A stretch of DNA of 64,000 nucleotides from the NCBI RefSeq assembly GCF_027244095.1, contig NC_069657.1, forward strand, positions 392,812,943 to 392,876,942. Direction: 5' to 3'. The notes below the pieces were generated by a model. That model was not told the DNA's origin. It searched no databases and was given only the letters and a program-made list of their open reading frames with translations. This DNA comes from Hemicordylus capensis. Lineage: Eukaryota > Chordata > Lepidosauria > Squamata > Cordylidae. The position numbers and the translations under genes were made by a program. This document shows, piece by piece, positions 11,188-22,614 of this stretch (position 1 is its first letter; the number at the start of each line of letters is the position of its first letter).

Positions 11188-11785
11188 CAGGGGCGCACCT
11201 AGGCAAAACTGGTGCCTGGACCACCCTTGTTCTGCAAGGCCCCCCTCTGCAAGTTCTCCCTGTATTGAGGCGTCCTGCCGCCGCCCTGTGACCGCTCCGC
11301 CACCACCCTGCTGTGCCAAACCATGGTTATATTACTTTAGTTTCTTTACTTTAGCCACCAATGTGTGGGGCAGGGGGTGGGGGGTGAGCCGAGCAGGCCT
11401 CCCCCCACCCATGCTGGCGGTGGCCGGAGTGGACACTGGGTCTGCCTGTCCTTGCAAACTGCAAGGGGCTTCTTTCTGTGCAAGCACACTGGAGCGCCTT
11501 GTAGTTTGCAAGGACAGGCAGGCCCAGTGGCTGCTCCGGCCACCACCGCCACAGGGTGGGGGGAGGCCTGTTCTGCTCACACACACACCCGCCCCACACA
11601 TTGATGGCTAAAGTAAAGTAACTAAAGTAAGATAACCATGGTTCGGTGTGGTGGGGCAGCAGTGGGGCAGGCACAGGGTGGTGTCAGGGGCCTCCCTGAG
11701 CCCCCCCCCCCAATCCATTGGAGCCCTCCCAGACCTTGGAGGCCATGGGCTGGGCCCCCAAGGTCCGGGGGTTAGAGCACCTCTG
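11188..11785. mobile_element. hAT-like long palindromic element (598 bp)
   Basis: The exact 8-bp duplication GGTGTGCT lies at 11180-11187 and 11786-11793. Ends are CAGGGGCGCACC and GCACCTCTG. The core from about 11310 to 11660 is a long inverted repeat: aaccatggttat with tttagtttctttactttagcc on the left, and their complements on the right. A second inner pair (cctgtccttgcaaactgcaag and its complement) lies close to the centre. It would fold into a hairpin of more than 300 bases. ORFs up to 171 codons on both strands come from the GC-rich arms and are not genes. Confidence 0.85.
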
Positions 11786-12855
11786 GGTGTGCTTGTATTT
11801 TCTCTGTAAAATAGTGCTCACAGCCCCTGACCTAGACTGCAATCACAGGGAGGGGGACCCACCTTAAGCCTTTGCTTCAGCCATGGTTTCAGTCTGGATG
11901 GGGAGTTGGGGGCTGTGCTCTATTTGTCATGTGGGTGGGCGGGTGGGACTCCCCCGATACTAGTCTGGGCTTTTTCTCCAGATCAAATAGCACATGTAGG
12001 GGCCCCCAGATCAGAACTGTGGATGGGGCAAAGAGTTTAAGCTGCCACCACCCTCCTGATCTAGATTTGGGTCCCTCACCTGCTAATTTAAATGGAAGAA
12101 ACAAACACACAGCTGCATAGCATATGCTTAAAGAAACTTGTCGTTTGACCCTGAGTATCTGTATTTGTGCACCAAGGAAGGAGCAGGGAAACGGAGTTTT
12201 GTTTTCCAATCGGGATCCCCCACCCCTACCCCCACCAATGCATGGGTGCCGTGCCTAGATTGAGCCATAATGTTTTCTCTGTTGGCTCATAAATGTGGCA
12301 GTTCAAGCACCAATACATTGCTGTACTTTAAAAAAATTAAATAAGTAAATTGTGAATTGCAGAGTAGCCGCTTTGGCTTCCATCTCCAAGCCACATGCTA
12401 TGTCAGCCCCTTTTGAAAGCTGGGGCAGAACTGCACATTACAAGGAGAAGATGGAGCTTCGAACCTCACATTTTCCTCATACGGCAAGTGTAGGGCTAAC
12501 TGTAGATTAGAAGAACTGGTAGATGAGATCGAGGGACCTAACCAGCCTAACTGCCTGCTGATTCTTCCAAGCATATGCCCTCCTAGTCTGAAGTAATGTT
12601 TCCCCTAGCTGGACTCCAAAGCTGGAAGAAAGCCTGGCCAAGTAAAGAAGCCACCTTAGGGGGCACATTTACAGGGGAGATTCATCTGGGCTGATTGCCT
12701 GCTGACTGACACCGCCTGCCTGCTGACTGTTCTGCTCAACTGCCCTCACTGCAGTCATATGATCTCAGCAAATACAGGCTTGCATGTGCCTGGATAATGC
12801 GTAGTTCCATCTTCGGAAGAGTTTCTAAACAGCTATTTATGTTTCTTTTAATTAG

Positions 12856-13474
12856 GTACCCAGAGGTGCAGGCTAAACTTCAAGAAGAAATAGATCAAGT
12901 AGTTGGCAGAGACCGCTTGCCCTGTGCTGAGGACCAGCCACGTTTGCCTTATGTCATGGCTTTCCTTTACGAATCCATACGTTTCAGCAGCTTTGTGCCA
13001 GTTACCATTCCTCACTCCACCACCGTTGACACCATCCTAATGGGCTACCACATTCCCAAAGATACAGTGGTCTTTGTCAATCAGTGGTCAGTGAATCATG
13101 ACCCAGTGAAATGGCCTGCCCCCGAGGATTTCAATCCTGCAAGATTCCTGGATGAGAATGGGTTGTTCAACAAAGACCTTGCTAGTAGTGTAATGGTTTT
13201 TTCCATGGGCAAACGTAGGTGCATTGGGGAAGAGTTATCGAAAGTGCAACTCTTTCTCTTTATTGCCATATTGGCCCACCAGTGCCATTTCACAGCTAAT
13301 CCAAAGGAAGACTCAACAATGGATTTCACCTATGGCTTGACTATTAAACCTAAGCCCTTTACACTCAATGTCATGCTTCGGGATACCATGGATTTGCTGG
13401 ATAATGCAGTGCAGAGGCTTCAGGCAGAAAAGGAATGCGAAAGTTGCCTGAGAAATATAAGCACAGACGTTTGA
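12856..13474 (+). CDS. CYP1B1: Cytochrome P450 1B1, coding exon 2 (last exon)
   Basis: Supplies the third base of codon 328 and residues 329-533 plus stop; human CYP1B1 has 543. The acceptor ttttaattag|GTACCC joins the upstream donor to give Arg-Tyr-Pro, in frame. Visible landmarks: K-helix ExxR as ESIR (about 367-370), the meander [10 protein letters not shown], and the haem-binding loop [12 protein letters not shown] with the thiolate cysteine near residue 450. The C-terminal [12 protein letters not shown] strand also fits the family. The text [12 protein letters not shown] and [12 protein letters not shown] is nearly identical to mammalian CYP1B1. Composition is much more AT-rich than coding exon 1. 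No disabling change is seen; the gene looks functional. Confidence 0.97.
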
Positions 13475-15130
13475 ACACTGCCTGTATAACTTGTGCAAGG
13501 ATCTTGTTCCATCCTTCTCTTTTTATATTTAAATGAAATGCATTGGAATATAATGTATTCTGGAGAGTGACTAGCATAATATGAAGTAAAGCAATACTTT
13601 GGTGGGCTGGGCGGGTCTGGATTTGGTTTGTCAGCTGCTAAGCTTGTGACATTTATTGCCTGCCAGAAATAGCCACAGTATTCTCCAAGGCTGGTTTTCC
13701 CCCAAAATTTTAAATCTTAATTCCTGATCTTTTAAAAAAGATTCTGCAGCCCAATGTAGAAAATGTGGTGCTTTAATATCTGACTTAGCAGCTCTGTCAT
13801 CTATGCTGCCATGCTGGGACTGTAGTTGTGAATGACAATTGTATTCCAGTATTCATCCATTACAATTCAAAAACCTATGTGTGTATATGAGAGACTTTAA
13901 AAAATAAGCACAAATTCATTTGGAAAGGTACTTCACATTTTCTTAAGGAAGCATACTGCATAGCATTTCTTTAATCAGCAATGGACTTAAGACAGCAATG
14001 AGTTGCCTCTTTACCTCTATCAAACAGCGCCAGCTTATCCCATGTATTGAGATACTGTAGCATTTTTAATTGAATAATCAAATAAAAACAGTTGGTATTT
14101 GACTAAACTAACTGTCATTGGTCAAGAGCTCTGTTATCACCATTGAGATGTATTCAGAAATAGAGTTTGTTAATTATGCATCTAAAATATATTGTATAAA
14201 TTGAGGTTGGTTCTATGTTTTTTTTAAAAAGCAACATGAGTAAGGAATTAGAAACACTCACAGGACCAGTTCAGACAATCAGCTAATCGTAGTTAGGATT
14301 CAGAATGCAACCCAAAGCCACAAATTCCCACCTTCCCTTTCACCTTTATCTCCTCAGCTCCACTGTAGTGCTATGACCTTGATTTGACATCCTGATTTGT
14401 TTAGATCACAGCTCCATAATTTATGCAAAGCCAGGAGCTGTGGCTTAACTCTGGTTTACAAGTCAGGATGTTAAACCTACTTCAAACTCTAGTTTAACGT
14501 CCTGATTTGTAAGCCAGCATTAAACTACAGTTCACAGCTTTGCTCAGGATTCTCCACTGAGCAAGCAGAGGAAGGAGTGCACAGGTTCATTAGCCTCTGG
14601 GCTGCATTTTCAGTACTGTCTACGGTTAGGTTTTTTGTTGGGTGTTTAAAAAAAAGATATTATACATCTCCTAATGGAAAGGTGTGAAGGATTTGACACT
14701 GTTAAAGAAAGCTCACTTTTTCTTTTATGATAGACCCAAACTTCACACTGACATGTGGCAGGAGGATTGATCCACCTTTCATTTCAAAGAAATAGGATAG
14801 CAGTAGCCTCCAATAATAACCATATACAGCTGTTCTCTAGTGGCCGACTGGATTGTAGCAGACCTTCTCTGGCATATTTGCCTCACCTTTTGGCCCTGCT
14901 TGACATTTTCCAGAGCAGTTTTGCATAGCCCGATCAGTACTCCTCGAAATCAGGTGTTTTTTGTCAAATCAGGCCTATATGCACTATGTGCTGTGTATTT
15001 TGGCTCCTATTTCAACATGACTTCCAATGCGCAGATGTCCTGAAGCCAGGAGAGAAAGCATGATTATTCTACATGCTATTACCCCATCTACATTGTGCTA
15101 TGGTCACTAAATAAAAATATTGTCCATATT
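13475..15130 (+). other. CYP1B1: CYP1B1 3' UTR region with candidate poly(A) signals
   Basis: AT-rich sequence follows the stop codon. AATAAA lies at 14081-14086, and a second at 15110-15115 is followed within about 25 bases by T/GT-rich sequence (tttttctgtaatgtggg), the better context. An ATTTA element at about 13651 could affect mRNA stability. Human CYP1B1 also has a long 3' UTR. Which signal is used cannot be told from sequence. Confidence 0.5.
14265..14590. repeat. Hairpin-rich MITE-like repeat
   Basis: The sequence taactctggtttacaagtca (about 14446) recurs inverted as ttgtaagccagcattaaact (about 14506), and an outer atcctgatttg / caagtcaggat pair is also inverted. Such self-complementary text without ORFs is typical of small DNA-transposon derivatives. 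Ends are not defined. Confidence 0.4.
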
Positions 15131-15477
15131 TTTCTGTAATGTGGGACCTGTGGAATCTATCATGGCCATTCAACTCATAGGTCCACCACCCCAGTCCATT
15201 TTTTTTGCTGAACATCAAGCAGCAAATGTTTGCCTTCCACCTGGAAAGTCAAGGTAAAGCTGAGGCCAAAAGAAGCAAGTTGTAAACTACTTTCTCCTTT
15301 ACAGGTTTAAGGCTTCTTTTATTATATCCCCTAACAAATACCTCTACTTTTTATATAGTACTTCTTCCCTAAGCCCTGCTGAAACCCAAGATTTCAAAAG
15401 TTGTCACAATTCTGCAAATTAAAATGTGTGCACTTAATTTGCAATGCATAATTTAATAATTTACGTAATTTAAGAGA

Positions 15478-15860
15478 ACGTCTTCTTCACTATGAACCAC
15501 ACCGTCCATTGAGATCATCTGGAGAGGTTTGTCTGCAGTTGCCACCAGCTCGTCCGGTGGCTACTCGGGGACGGGCCTTCTCCATTGCTGCCCCGAGGCT
15601 TTGGAACACACTTCCTGCTGAAATAAGAGCCTCCCCATCCCTTACAACTTTTTAAAAGGCCATCAAGACACATTTGTTCACCCAGGCTTTTAATCAGATA
15701 CTGTTTTAATTGTGTTTTTAATAGATGTAGCATTTTTAGAGTACTGTAATGTTTTAACCTTCTTATTTGTTGTTTGTATTGTTTTGTTGTAAACCGCCCA
15801 GAGACTTGCATTTTGGGCAGAATACAAATGTGTTAAATAAATAATATAATATAATATAAT
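15478..15860 (+). mobile_element. L2-like LINE 3' end
   Basis: It carries the coding remnant around tgccaccagctcgtccggtg and gggacgggccttctcc (corresponding to the xRxFSxxAPxLWNxLP part), then a 3' UTR ending aaaccgcccagagac ... gggcagaatacaaatg and a (taaat)n tail. It closely matches 39900-40325. Frame-disrupted. Confidence 0.85.
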
Positions 15861-15955
15861 CCTGCAGCTGCACGGAGCGTTCTGCCTGCTAATACGTTCT
15901 TTTTAGACATGCAAAGGATTCTGTCTACAAGATAACAAAAAACTCATGATGTGGC

Positions 15956-16533
15956 TGACATACAGCACAAGGATGCACTGGTGCAGCAAGAGAACCGTTT
16001 AACAGAACTAACCACACCTGTGCAGCAGGGAAGTGGCAATGTTTAACCCTCCCTTTTCCCAGAAAGCCTTCTGTGCCACCTAAAAATATGTCCCTGCAGA
16101 TTGCACAGCTCCTGGGGGCACATTTTTGGGTAGCACAGAACATAGGAAGCTGCCATATACTGAGTCAGACCGTTGGTCCATCTAGCTCAGTATTGTCTTC
16201 ACAGACTGGCAGCAGCTTCTCCAAGGTTGAAGGCAGGAATCTCTCTCAACCCTACCTTGGAGAAGCCAGGGAGGGAACTGGAAACCTTCTGCTCTTCCCA
16301 GAGCGGCTCCATCCCCTGAGGGGAATATCTTACAGTGCTCACACTTCTAGTCTCCCTTTCATATGTAACCGTGGCAGACCCTGCTTAGCTTAAGGGGACA
16401 AGTCATGCTTGCTACCACAAGACCAGCTGTGGAAGGTGTCAAACATTGCCACTTCCCTGCAGCACTGATGCAGTTGGAAAGTTTGGTTAGCCTGCTCTCT
16501 GGCTGCACCTGTACAACCTTGCTCTGTATGTCA
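15956..16533. mobile_element. MITE with long TIRs, split by a SINE
   Basis: The two ends are inverted copies over about 90 bp: tgacatacag...caagg at the left and ccttg...ctgtatgtca at the right, continuing through gcagggaagtggcaatgttt and its complement. A minus-strand 5S-headed SINE (16139-16428) sits inside. A related copy lies at 21895-22160 and a diverged one near 38460-38760 and 52000-52210 (shared aaaatatgtcccc block). Superfamily unknown. Confidence 0.65.
16139..16428 (-). mobile_element. 5S-like-headed SINE (nested)
   Basis: A full-length minus-orientation copy: its 3' end (aacataggaagctgccatat) is at the left, its 5S-like module (agaccctgcttagcttaagg, the complement of ...agctaagcagggtct) is at the right, and the tRNA-like start (gctaccacaagaccagct) closes it. 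It interrupts the surrounding MITE, so it is the younger insertion. Confidence 0.85.
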
Positions 16534-19500
16534 GTCATGTATATCCTTTCATTTCAATTCTTTAGCTCCCTATAGAACATGCTTAAAATGGAAAACATAT
16601 AAAAATGAAGAGGGGAGTATCCCCAGATATTTTCTACATGCTAAAATAAAACTTTTGATATCCCAGAACTTAGCCTCTGCCTGTGAAACGTTCTGTATGA
16701 CATGAAACATTTTCATTTTCAGGTCTACATTAGATTTGTCTTTAGGGTAATACTATTTCTTCCACTTGTATTTTATTCTATGATATGTTGGCCTATCTGC
16801 CATATGATTAAAGGATGTGTGTCCAGCATCACCTCCTGTTCTCCTCCTGACCATGGTGGGGGGAGGGTTTCTCCCAAACCACCATTTCACATGCAAGCTA
16901 ATGTGTTTAGATGATATGTGAAGAGGTGATATGGATAACAGCCCCCCCCCACGTTATTAGTAGAAGGGAAGTGTGTGTCAGTGGGGGTGTACAGGGTGAA
17001 CACATGCACACATCCTTAATCGCAAGGTAAGCAGACTGGCTGGTACATATTTTCTGAACTGGCCAGGAGTGTATGTATATCAAAGATGATGTAGCATTCA
17101 ATAGAATAGTTCCTATAACTATTGGGTTACTATAACTATCATTGCGTTTATTTTAACAAATGTTGATTGTATATTTAATTTTACTTTTCATAAAAGCTTT
17201 AAGAGCTGGTAAATATAACACTTGTACATGCCACTGAAAGAGAATTGTATGGATATCTCTAACAACTTTAAATACTACTGCACCAGATTTTTCTATAGAT
17301 TTATGGTCAATTTCTTAGGCAGCCATTAGACCTTTTGTTGTTTTTAATAGGATAGGTGGTTGTATTACCTGACTATTAAATAAAACTGTTCTTTTACTGC
17401 AGCTACTCTTTTTGTACTTAATGAAGTTTTCAAGTTTGTTCTTAAATTGCTTTGATGGCCTAGGGTCCAGAAGCTCACAAGGGAAAAGTTATATTTTATT
17501 TCCAGCTTTGGAAAATTCAGGCTTGCGCCCATACTTCTCTTGGGCTTCACACATTATTTTTTCTACTTTTGTTCTTTAAAAGTATGTCGGGAAGGAGTCC
17601 AAGGATATATGTGAATATTTTGGTCTTAAGTTGGCCCCTGTGATTATAGTATGTCTGCCACATTAATCATTGTGGGATAGGAAGCATAATGCTAGGTGGA
17701 CTGGGAAGATGCATCTCCCAACAATATCAACAAGGTTACCTGGTCCCTTTCCAGATCATTGTGCTTTTGTGAACTACTACATACTATTCCCATTCACTAG
17801 ATGTGAGGAATGCGTGATGGCCTGGCCCAGCCCAGCTCAGGAAATCCATTCGTAAACGTAATGTGCAGCTTGGAACATTGTAGGCCATTTATACATGTGT
17901 ATTGTCATGGAGAGATGGATGGAGTGGAGCTTGGTGAGATCAATGAGTGAAGGTTTTACAAAAAGGGATATGAGATCTTGTGGGTTTAACATTGCTGGCA
18001 GGGTGGACAGAGGCAACAAGACAGCAAGGAAGTGTAAGATCTTCAATCACTCTTTAGTTAAGAGTGTTTCAGCTACTGCTCTGCTCCTGTATATGATCTC
18101 TGACTTTTTTCAATTGTCCCTCTGTGCTGGTTGAGATGTTATAGTTGTCAAATAATCGGGGGGGGTGGGGTGGGGGGAGTCCTGACCTGCTCTAGTACCT
18201 TTCATAGCAGCTCAATTTGCAGACATCAGCAGGTGACGCTTTTCACCACATGGAAGTAAATATACTTGTTAATACTGCAGATCAAATTGCTGACAAAAGC
18301 ACAGAATTTGGCAACCCAGGACTAGCTATAGCTATTAGCTGTAGCACCATTTTATTTTATATTATTTATTCAATTTCTATACCTCCCTTCTAAAAATGGC
18401 TCATTACCTATTTTACATAGGTAACACCTCAAGCCACTCTATTCTTCGTCAGAAACATTTTCCGTACAGCCTATAGGTATCTTAAAAACACACACACAAA
18501 AAAAACAACAACCCCCAAACAAAACAAAACATTCCTGACTTCTAGCCTCTAGGTTTGTGTAAACATAGCTTTGTTTTTAAATACAGGTTTCCCCCCTCAG
18601 TTGTGGGTTTTGGATATCTCTGATTTGAGATGATTGATTAGTTCAGTTCAAGCACAACTATATAACTGAAGATTAAATCTTTCCCTAGATAATCTCTCTG
18701 GAGTGGAAAGGAAGCTTTGTTTGAGGGATTTCTTTTAAGTCTATCAAGACTATGCTTCCTTCCTGTTGCTGAGGTTCAGTTAAATTGAACGGTTTCAATC
18801 TGAAACAGTGTGTCATGTTGCAGCTTGTTGCAAGACACACCTACACTGGCCTCTTCCGTTTCTGGCAGAGGTGAGAACACAGACCCGGATCTACAGTCCA
18901 GAACAGAGTGCCTCGTGGGTGAAGTTTGCCAGTGATGCAAGAACAAAAGGGAAGTATTTTTCCTAAGCTCTCTCTTTCAGGCGTTCTTTCTCTGGGGTGT
19001 CTCGTACTAACATCCTGCATGTTGTTGCCAAACGGTATCTTTCAAGTGCGTGACAAGTATGCTTGCAACACTGAGCCGGTTGCAGATCAGCTAATCCAGT
19101 CTGGAGAAGGGGAAAACCACCACCAACAGAAAATGTAGAGTTACCAGATCCATCATGAAAAAACGAGAAGAGCCAAATGATGTGGGGGGTTTTGTGGTGG
19201 GGGAGGGGGAAGAGAGGGGGGGAAGAGAGGGGGCCAGGCATGACAATGGGAAAACCAGGGGAGCAATTTAGCCAAAGTGAAATAATCCAAACCTACTATT
19301 TACTAGGAGGTTGTAAAGTCCTCCTAGTCCTGGGATGTACTTCAAAGTAAACATGCTTAGTATCACACCCACTTCTCACTGATTTTAGTGGGAGAAATTT
19401 GTAAGATCAAAAGGTGCTTCATGTTTGTTGGCTTGTGGCAGCAAGGAGTCCCACTATTTGTTTTGTGAACAACAACAACAAAAAAAAAACACCACATTAA

Positions 19501-19800
19501 ATATGATAGACATATGCTTTAGTATTGAACAGAGGAATCACACAGCCTAGAACTAAACTGAATTAAAAAGAAAAAGGCTCATGAAGGGGAATGCTCTGGG
19601 AGAGGAGATAGATGTGCTGATGTTTGTTAATTTTGTTCATTTTATAATGGACCCATGATTGGGGCTTTCAGTTTTGCATAAGTGTGGAGATCCCTTGCAA
19701 GAGAGAAGCTGTGACTAGAAAATATTAAGATGTGAAATGGATCTTAGAAAACTGGTGCAATATATTTTTCTCTGCATCTTCCCCGCCATCCTCCACAATT
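16534..19800. other. Intergenic sequence, few features
   Basis: Mostly AT-rich sequence without genes or RNA. A minus-orientation L2-type tail lies at about 18345-18430 (atttctatacctcccttct). An A-rich run (18480-18535), a poly-G stretch near 18160 and a GA-rich block near 19195-19235 are simple repeats. Open frames here are short and show no family likeness. Confidence 0.6.
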
Positions 19801-19807
19801 AACTCTT

Positions 19808-19992
19808 CTGACTATGAAGCTACTTTCTGTGAAGTTAGACCCTTGGTTCATGTTGTGTACACTGACTGGCAGTGTCTCCCTAGGTTTCCAGACAGAGATC
19901 TTTCCCAGCCAGATAGATAGATAGATATACCAGGGATTGAATCTGAGACCTTCTGCTTGCAAATCATGTGCTCTTCCACTGAACTATGACCT
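19808..19992 (-). mobile_element. tRNA-headed SINE
   Basis: In minus orientation it carries tRNA-like boxes: tagttcagtggaagagca (A box) and agattcaatccc (B box). The body ctgggaaagatctctgtctgg and ctgccagtcagtgt follows, with a (ATAG)n expansion inside. The body is the same as in the 5S-headed SINEs, so the two families share a module. Confidence 0.7.
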
Positions 19993-20160
19993 CACACCTT
20001 AATACAGTGGCTAATGCTGTGGGTCAGGAAGCTCTTGGTTCAAATCTCACTCAGTTAGGTGGTCATAAGCACACTGCTGTCTCTCAGCCTCCTGCTCAGT
20101 AATCTACATTATGGGAATGATAAAACTGGTATACCCTACATGGCAAGGGTGATTATATAA

Positions 20161-20238
20161 TGGCCTTGGGCCATTGTGGCTGGGAATGATGGGAGTTGTA
20201 GTCCAACCACATCTGGAGACACAACTTTGAGAACACCT
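20161..20238. mobile_element. hAT-like MITE, half copy
   Basis: It contains ggctgggaatgatgggag, ttgtagtccaaccacatctgg and a terminal aactttgagaacacctg, matching one arm of the palindromic family seen whole at 1677 and 30515. The other arm is absent. Confidence 0.6.
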
Positions 20239-20239
20239 G

Positions 20240-20545
20240 TATTACATTTATTCTGTTCCAGCTTCATTGGTTTCCAACACATTTCTGGGCTCAGTTAAAA
20301 GTGCTGGCTTTGCCCTTTAAAGTCCTAAGAGGCCTGGGGTTCATAGGCCTGTATGAGCCTGCTCAGCTGATAAGCTGCAGACCTCTGCTCACTGGCCCAT
20401 CATGGACAGAAACTCACATGGCAGTGGCCAGAGGCAAAGCCTTTTCAGCAAGAAAGCCCAATTGAGAAATCTGTTCTTAGTGTAAGCCACTTTATTTATT
20501 TATTATAACATGCAGGCTATAAATATAGTAAATAAATAAGTATGG
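20240..20545 (+). mobile_element. L2-like LINE fragment
   Basis: A coding remnant reading LHWFPTHFWAQLKVL and KVLRGLGF (same region as LHWLPxxxRxxFKVL in other copies). A short deleted middle follows, then the tail ataacatgcaggctataaat and taaataaata. Truncated and old. Confidence 0.75.
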
Positions 20546-20549
20546 CAAC

Positions 20550-21334
20550 AAGGAAGAATGCAATACAAACATGTGCTAATGACAGCAATTGCACGAATGT
20601 TAGCAACTGTACTAACTGCATGCCCCAATAAAATACAGGCTGACCATTGGTTTTTGCTGTCTGGTCTCTCTAGCTTTCAGACTATTTCATGCACATTTGC
20701 TTCCTTCTCCAGTGTGTAATGGAGGGGATTGCCAATCCAATTGGGCAGTCTCAAGTGATCAATCAGATTTCCCTGAGGCTGAAATGAGTTGGCAAGTTGT
20801 TCATGGCATCCCCAGATGTTTCTCTTTCCTACACTAATGGGAACCTTCTGTCCTGTAGGCCCTTGGATAGCAATGCCACTGTAATCAAGAGGGGGAAAGA
20901 GTTCCCTGGCTGCACATAGGGAATCAAAAGCAGGCTTGGTCCTTGGGATCAGGTTTGCTCAGTTCAAAAGTTCCCAGGAAAAAAAAGAGGTGCTAACAAC
21001 CAGCTCTGTTCCTGCATTGATCTGAGTTAGCATGATTAAAACCTTTTCACTGTGAAAATGTTTCCACAAGAGCAATTTTCTTTTCAAAGCACCGCTAGTG
21101 TATCCCCAGGGAAGCCTCTCATGTTCCTAGTACAACGCATGAGCACGGACACAAGATACAGGAAGCAGTAGCACATTGTGAAAGGATTTTGAAGTCCTTT
21201 CCCCATTGGGGCTACCTTACCTGTACAGATGCTTGTCGTGAATGGAACTCTAAGCTTCCTGACTGTATCTCTGACAATGGCCATTGGCCACCTAGCTATC
21301 ATGCTGCCCTCCTTGACAATAATTTAACACCTAG
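20550..21334. other. Intergenic, no recognised feature
   Basis: I see no gene, RNA gene or repeat family here. The open frames are short and without likeness to any known protein. Confidence 0.5.
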
Positions 21335-21832
21335 CACAAGGGGCTGTAGCCAGTGGCGGAGCCGGCTGAACTGCAGCCCGCCTGTGTCCTGCCCTACCAG
21401 TGGCTCCACCAGTGATGCCCCGTATGCGTGATGTCATGTGCATGTGGGCATGCCTGGGCTCTGGAGAGCCCCAAGAGGGTTCTCTCAATCTAATTTCCAG
21501 GCAGTGTTTGAGATCAGGAGAGCTGGAGCAGGTTCTCGGGCGATTGAGCCACAACCCCTTTGCACATGTCATCATGCACAACAGGGGCTTTGGCAGCCCT
21601 TTTCATTGGCAACCGAGGTTCTTTGAACCTTGTCGCTCAGTGGTGGCTCCGCCCCTGGTTGTAGTTCCATGAAAGAGCATTTGCTATGTATGCAAAAGGT
21701 CCCAGGTTTAATCCCTGGCATCTCCAGGAAGGACTGGGAAAGATCCCTGTCTGGAAACCTGGGGAGACACTGCCAGTCAGTGTACACAACATGAACCAAG
21801 GGGTCTCACTCAGCAGAAAGCAGCTTCATCAT
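21335..21832 (+). mobile_element. tRNA-headed SINE split by a hAT-like element
   Basis: The head starts ggggctgtagc and resumes after the insert as ttgtagttccatgaaagagc, with B box ccaggtttaatccc at about 21702. The body ctgggaaagatccctgtctgg, ctgccagtcagtgtacac and agcagaaagcagcttcat follows. It is the same family as 19808-19992, in the opposite orientation. Confidence 0.75.
21351..21657. mobile_element. hAT-like element inserted in a SINE head
   Basis: Ends CAGTGGCGGAGCC and GGCTCCGCCCCTG are inverted copies. Flanks gctgtagc (21343-21350) and gttgtagt (21658-21665) agree at 6 of 8 bases and both belong to the SINE A-box region. There is no coding capacity. The CAGGGGCGnAGC-type end is shared with 25081-25248. 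Confidence 0.7.
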
Positions 21833-21894
21833 CACAAAAGTAAGTCAAAGGGGGAACAATTTTAAATCCTGGGGTGGCACTGCCAATCAGTGGT

Positions 21895-22160
21895 TAACAT
21901 AGAGAGCAAGGATGCACTAGTGCAACAAGAGAGCAGCCTAATAAAACTTCCCAACAAACTGCACCATTGAAGAGGGTATTCTCACGATCAGTGGAAAGCG
22001 GGCTAAGGGAGCTTAGCGCGCTTCCCACGGATTGTGGGAACCACCGGGCTTGCCTGCGAGACTCGTGAGACTCGCCTGGAAGTGGGGAAGCAGCCATTTT
22101 TGATGCCCTCCCTTTCCCCCAGAAGCCACCTTGTGCCTTCTGAAAATATGTCCCCAAGGG
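21895..22160. mobile_element. MITE fragment (related to 15956-16533)
   Basis: It shares agagcaaggatgcactagtgc, a run of agagagcagcctaataaaac, and the gaagccaccttgtgccttctg / aaaatatgtcccc block with the 15956 element. Only one terminal repeat is clear. A short 5S-headed SINE 3' end (22165-22233, ccaatggtctgacttagtat) abuts its right side. Confidence 0.6.
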
Positions 22161-22614
22161 ATGTATGTCAGCCCGTGTGGAACATACTGAGCTGGATGGG
22201 CCAATGGTCTGACTTAGTATAAGGCAGCTTCAGACATTTAGAAAAACCATTCTGATGGGAGCAAGGATTAAATTGGGATCTACAATGACTTGGTATTCCC
22301 AGTTTTTCATGTTTAGGAATAAGCCCCATTGACTGACATCCTGCCCAACAAAATGTATGTGCAAGCAGAATTTGCAGGGATGCACAAAGTGCTTGGAAGT
22401 GTTAATCCTGTGGCACAACAGCACATGAACAGAAGATGGCGGCAGCCACTGGGGGGGGGGAGGCTGCATGAGGGCTCCTGCCATCCCCCATCCCTGTAGA
22501 TCTCCTTACATATATGCTTTTAGGATGTTGCCACTGAATTTACTTATTCTGAGTAAGCACGCATAGCATTGCATTTTAATGTCTTATTACTTCTCTCATG
22601 TTAAAATATCCTGT

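Larger units (their letters stand above)
5699..12855 (+). other. CYP1B1: CYP1B1 intron 2
   Basis: A phase-2 intron bounded by GTGAGC and ttttaattag. At 7.2 kb it is longer than the human intron as I recall it (about 3 kb), and much of the excess is transposon: a three-layer nest, SINEs, L2 pieces and a 598-bp hAT-like palindrome, listed separately. Stretches at roughly 6890-7420, 8820-10200 and 11800-12850 show no gene or RNA. At 9491 and 9522 a 20-bp sequence (tatttgccttggactcaac plus one base) is repeated. Confidence 0.85.

Noticed and set aside
11096-11611. ORFs of 68-171 codons on both strands
   Set aside because: They lie in the arms of a palindromic transposon and mirror each other.
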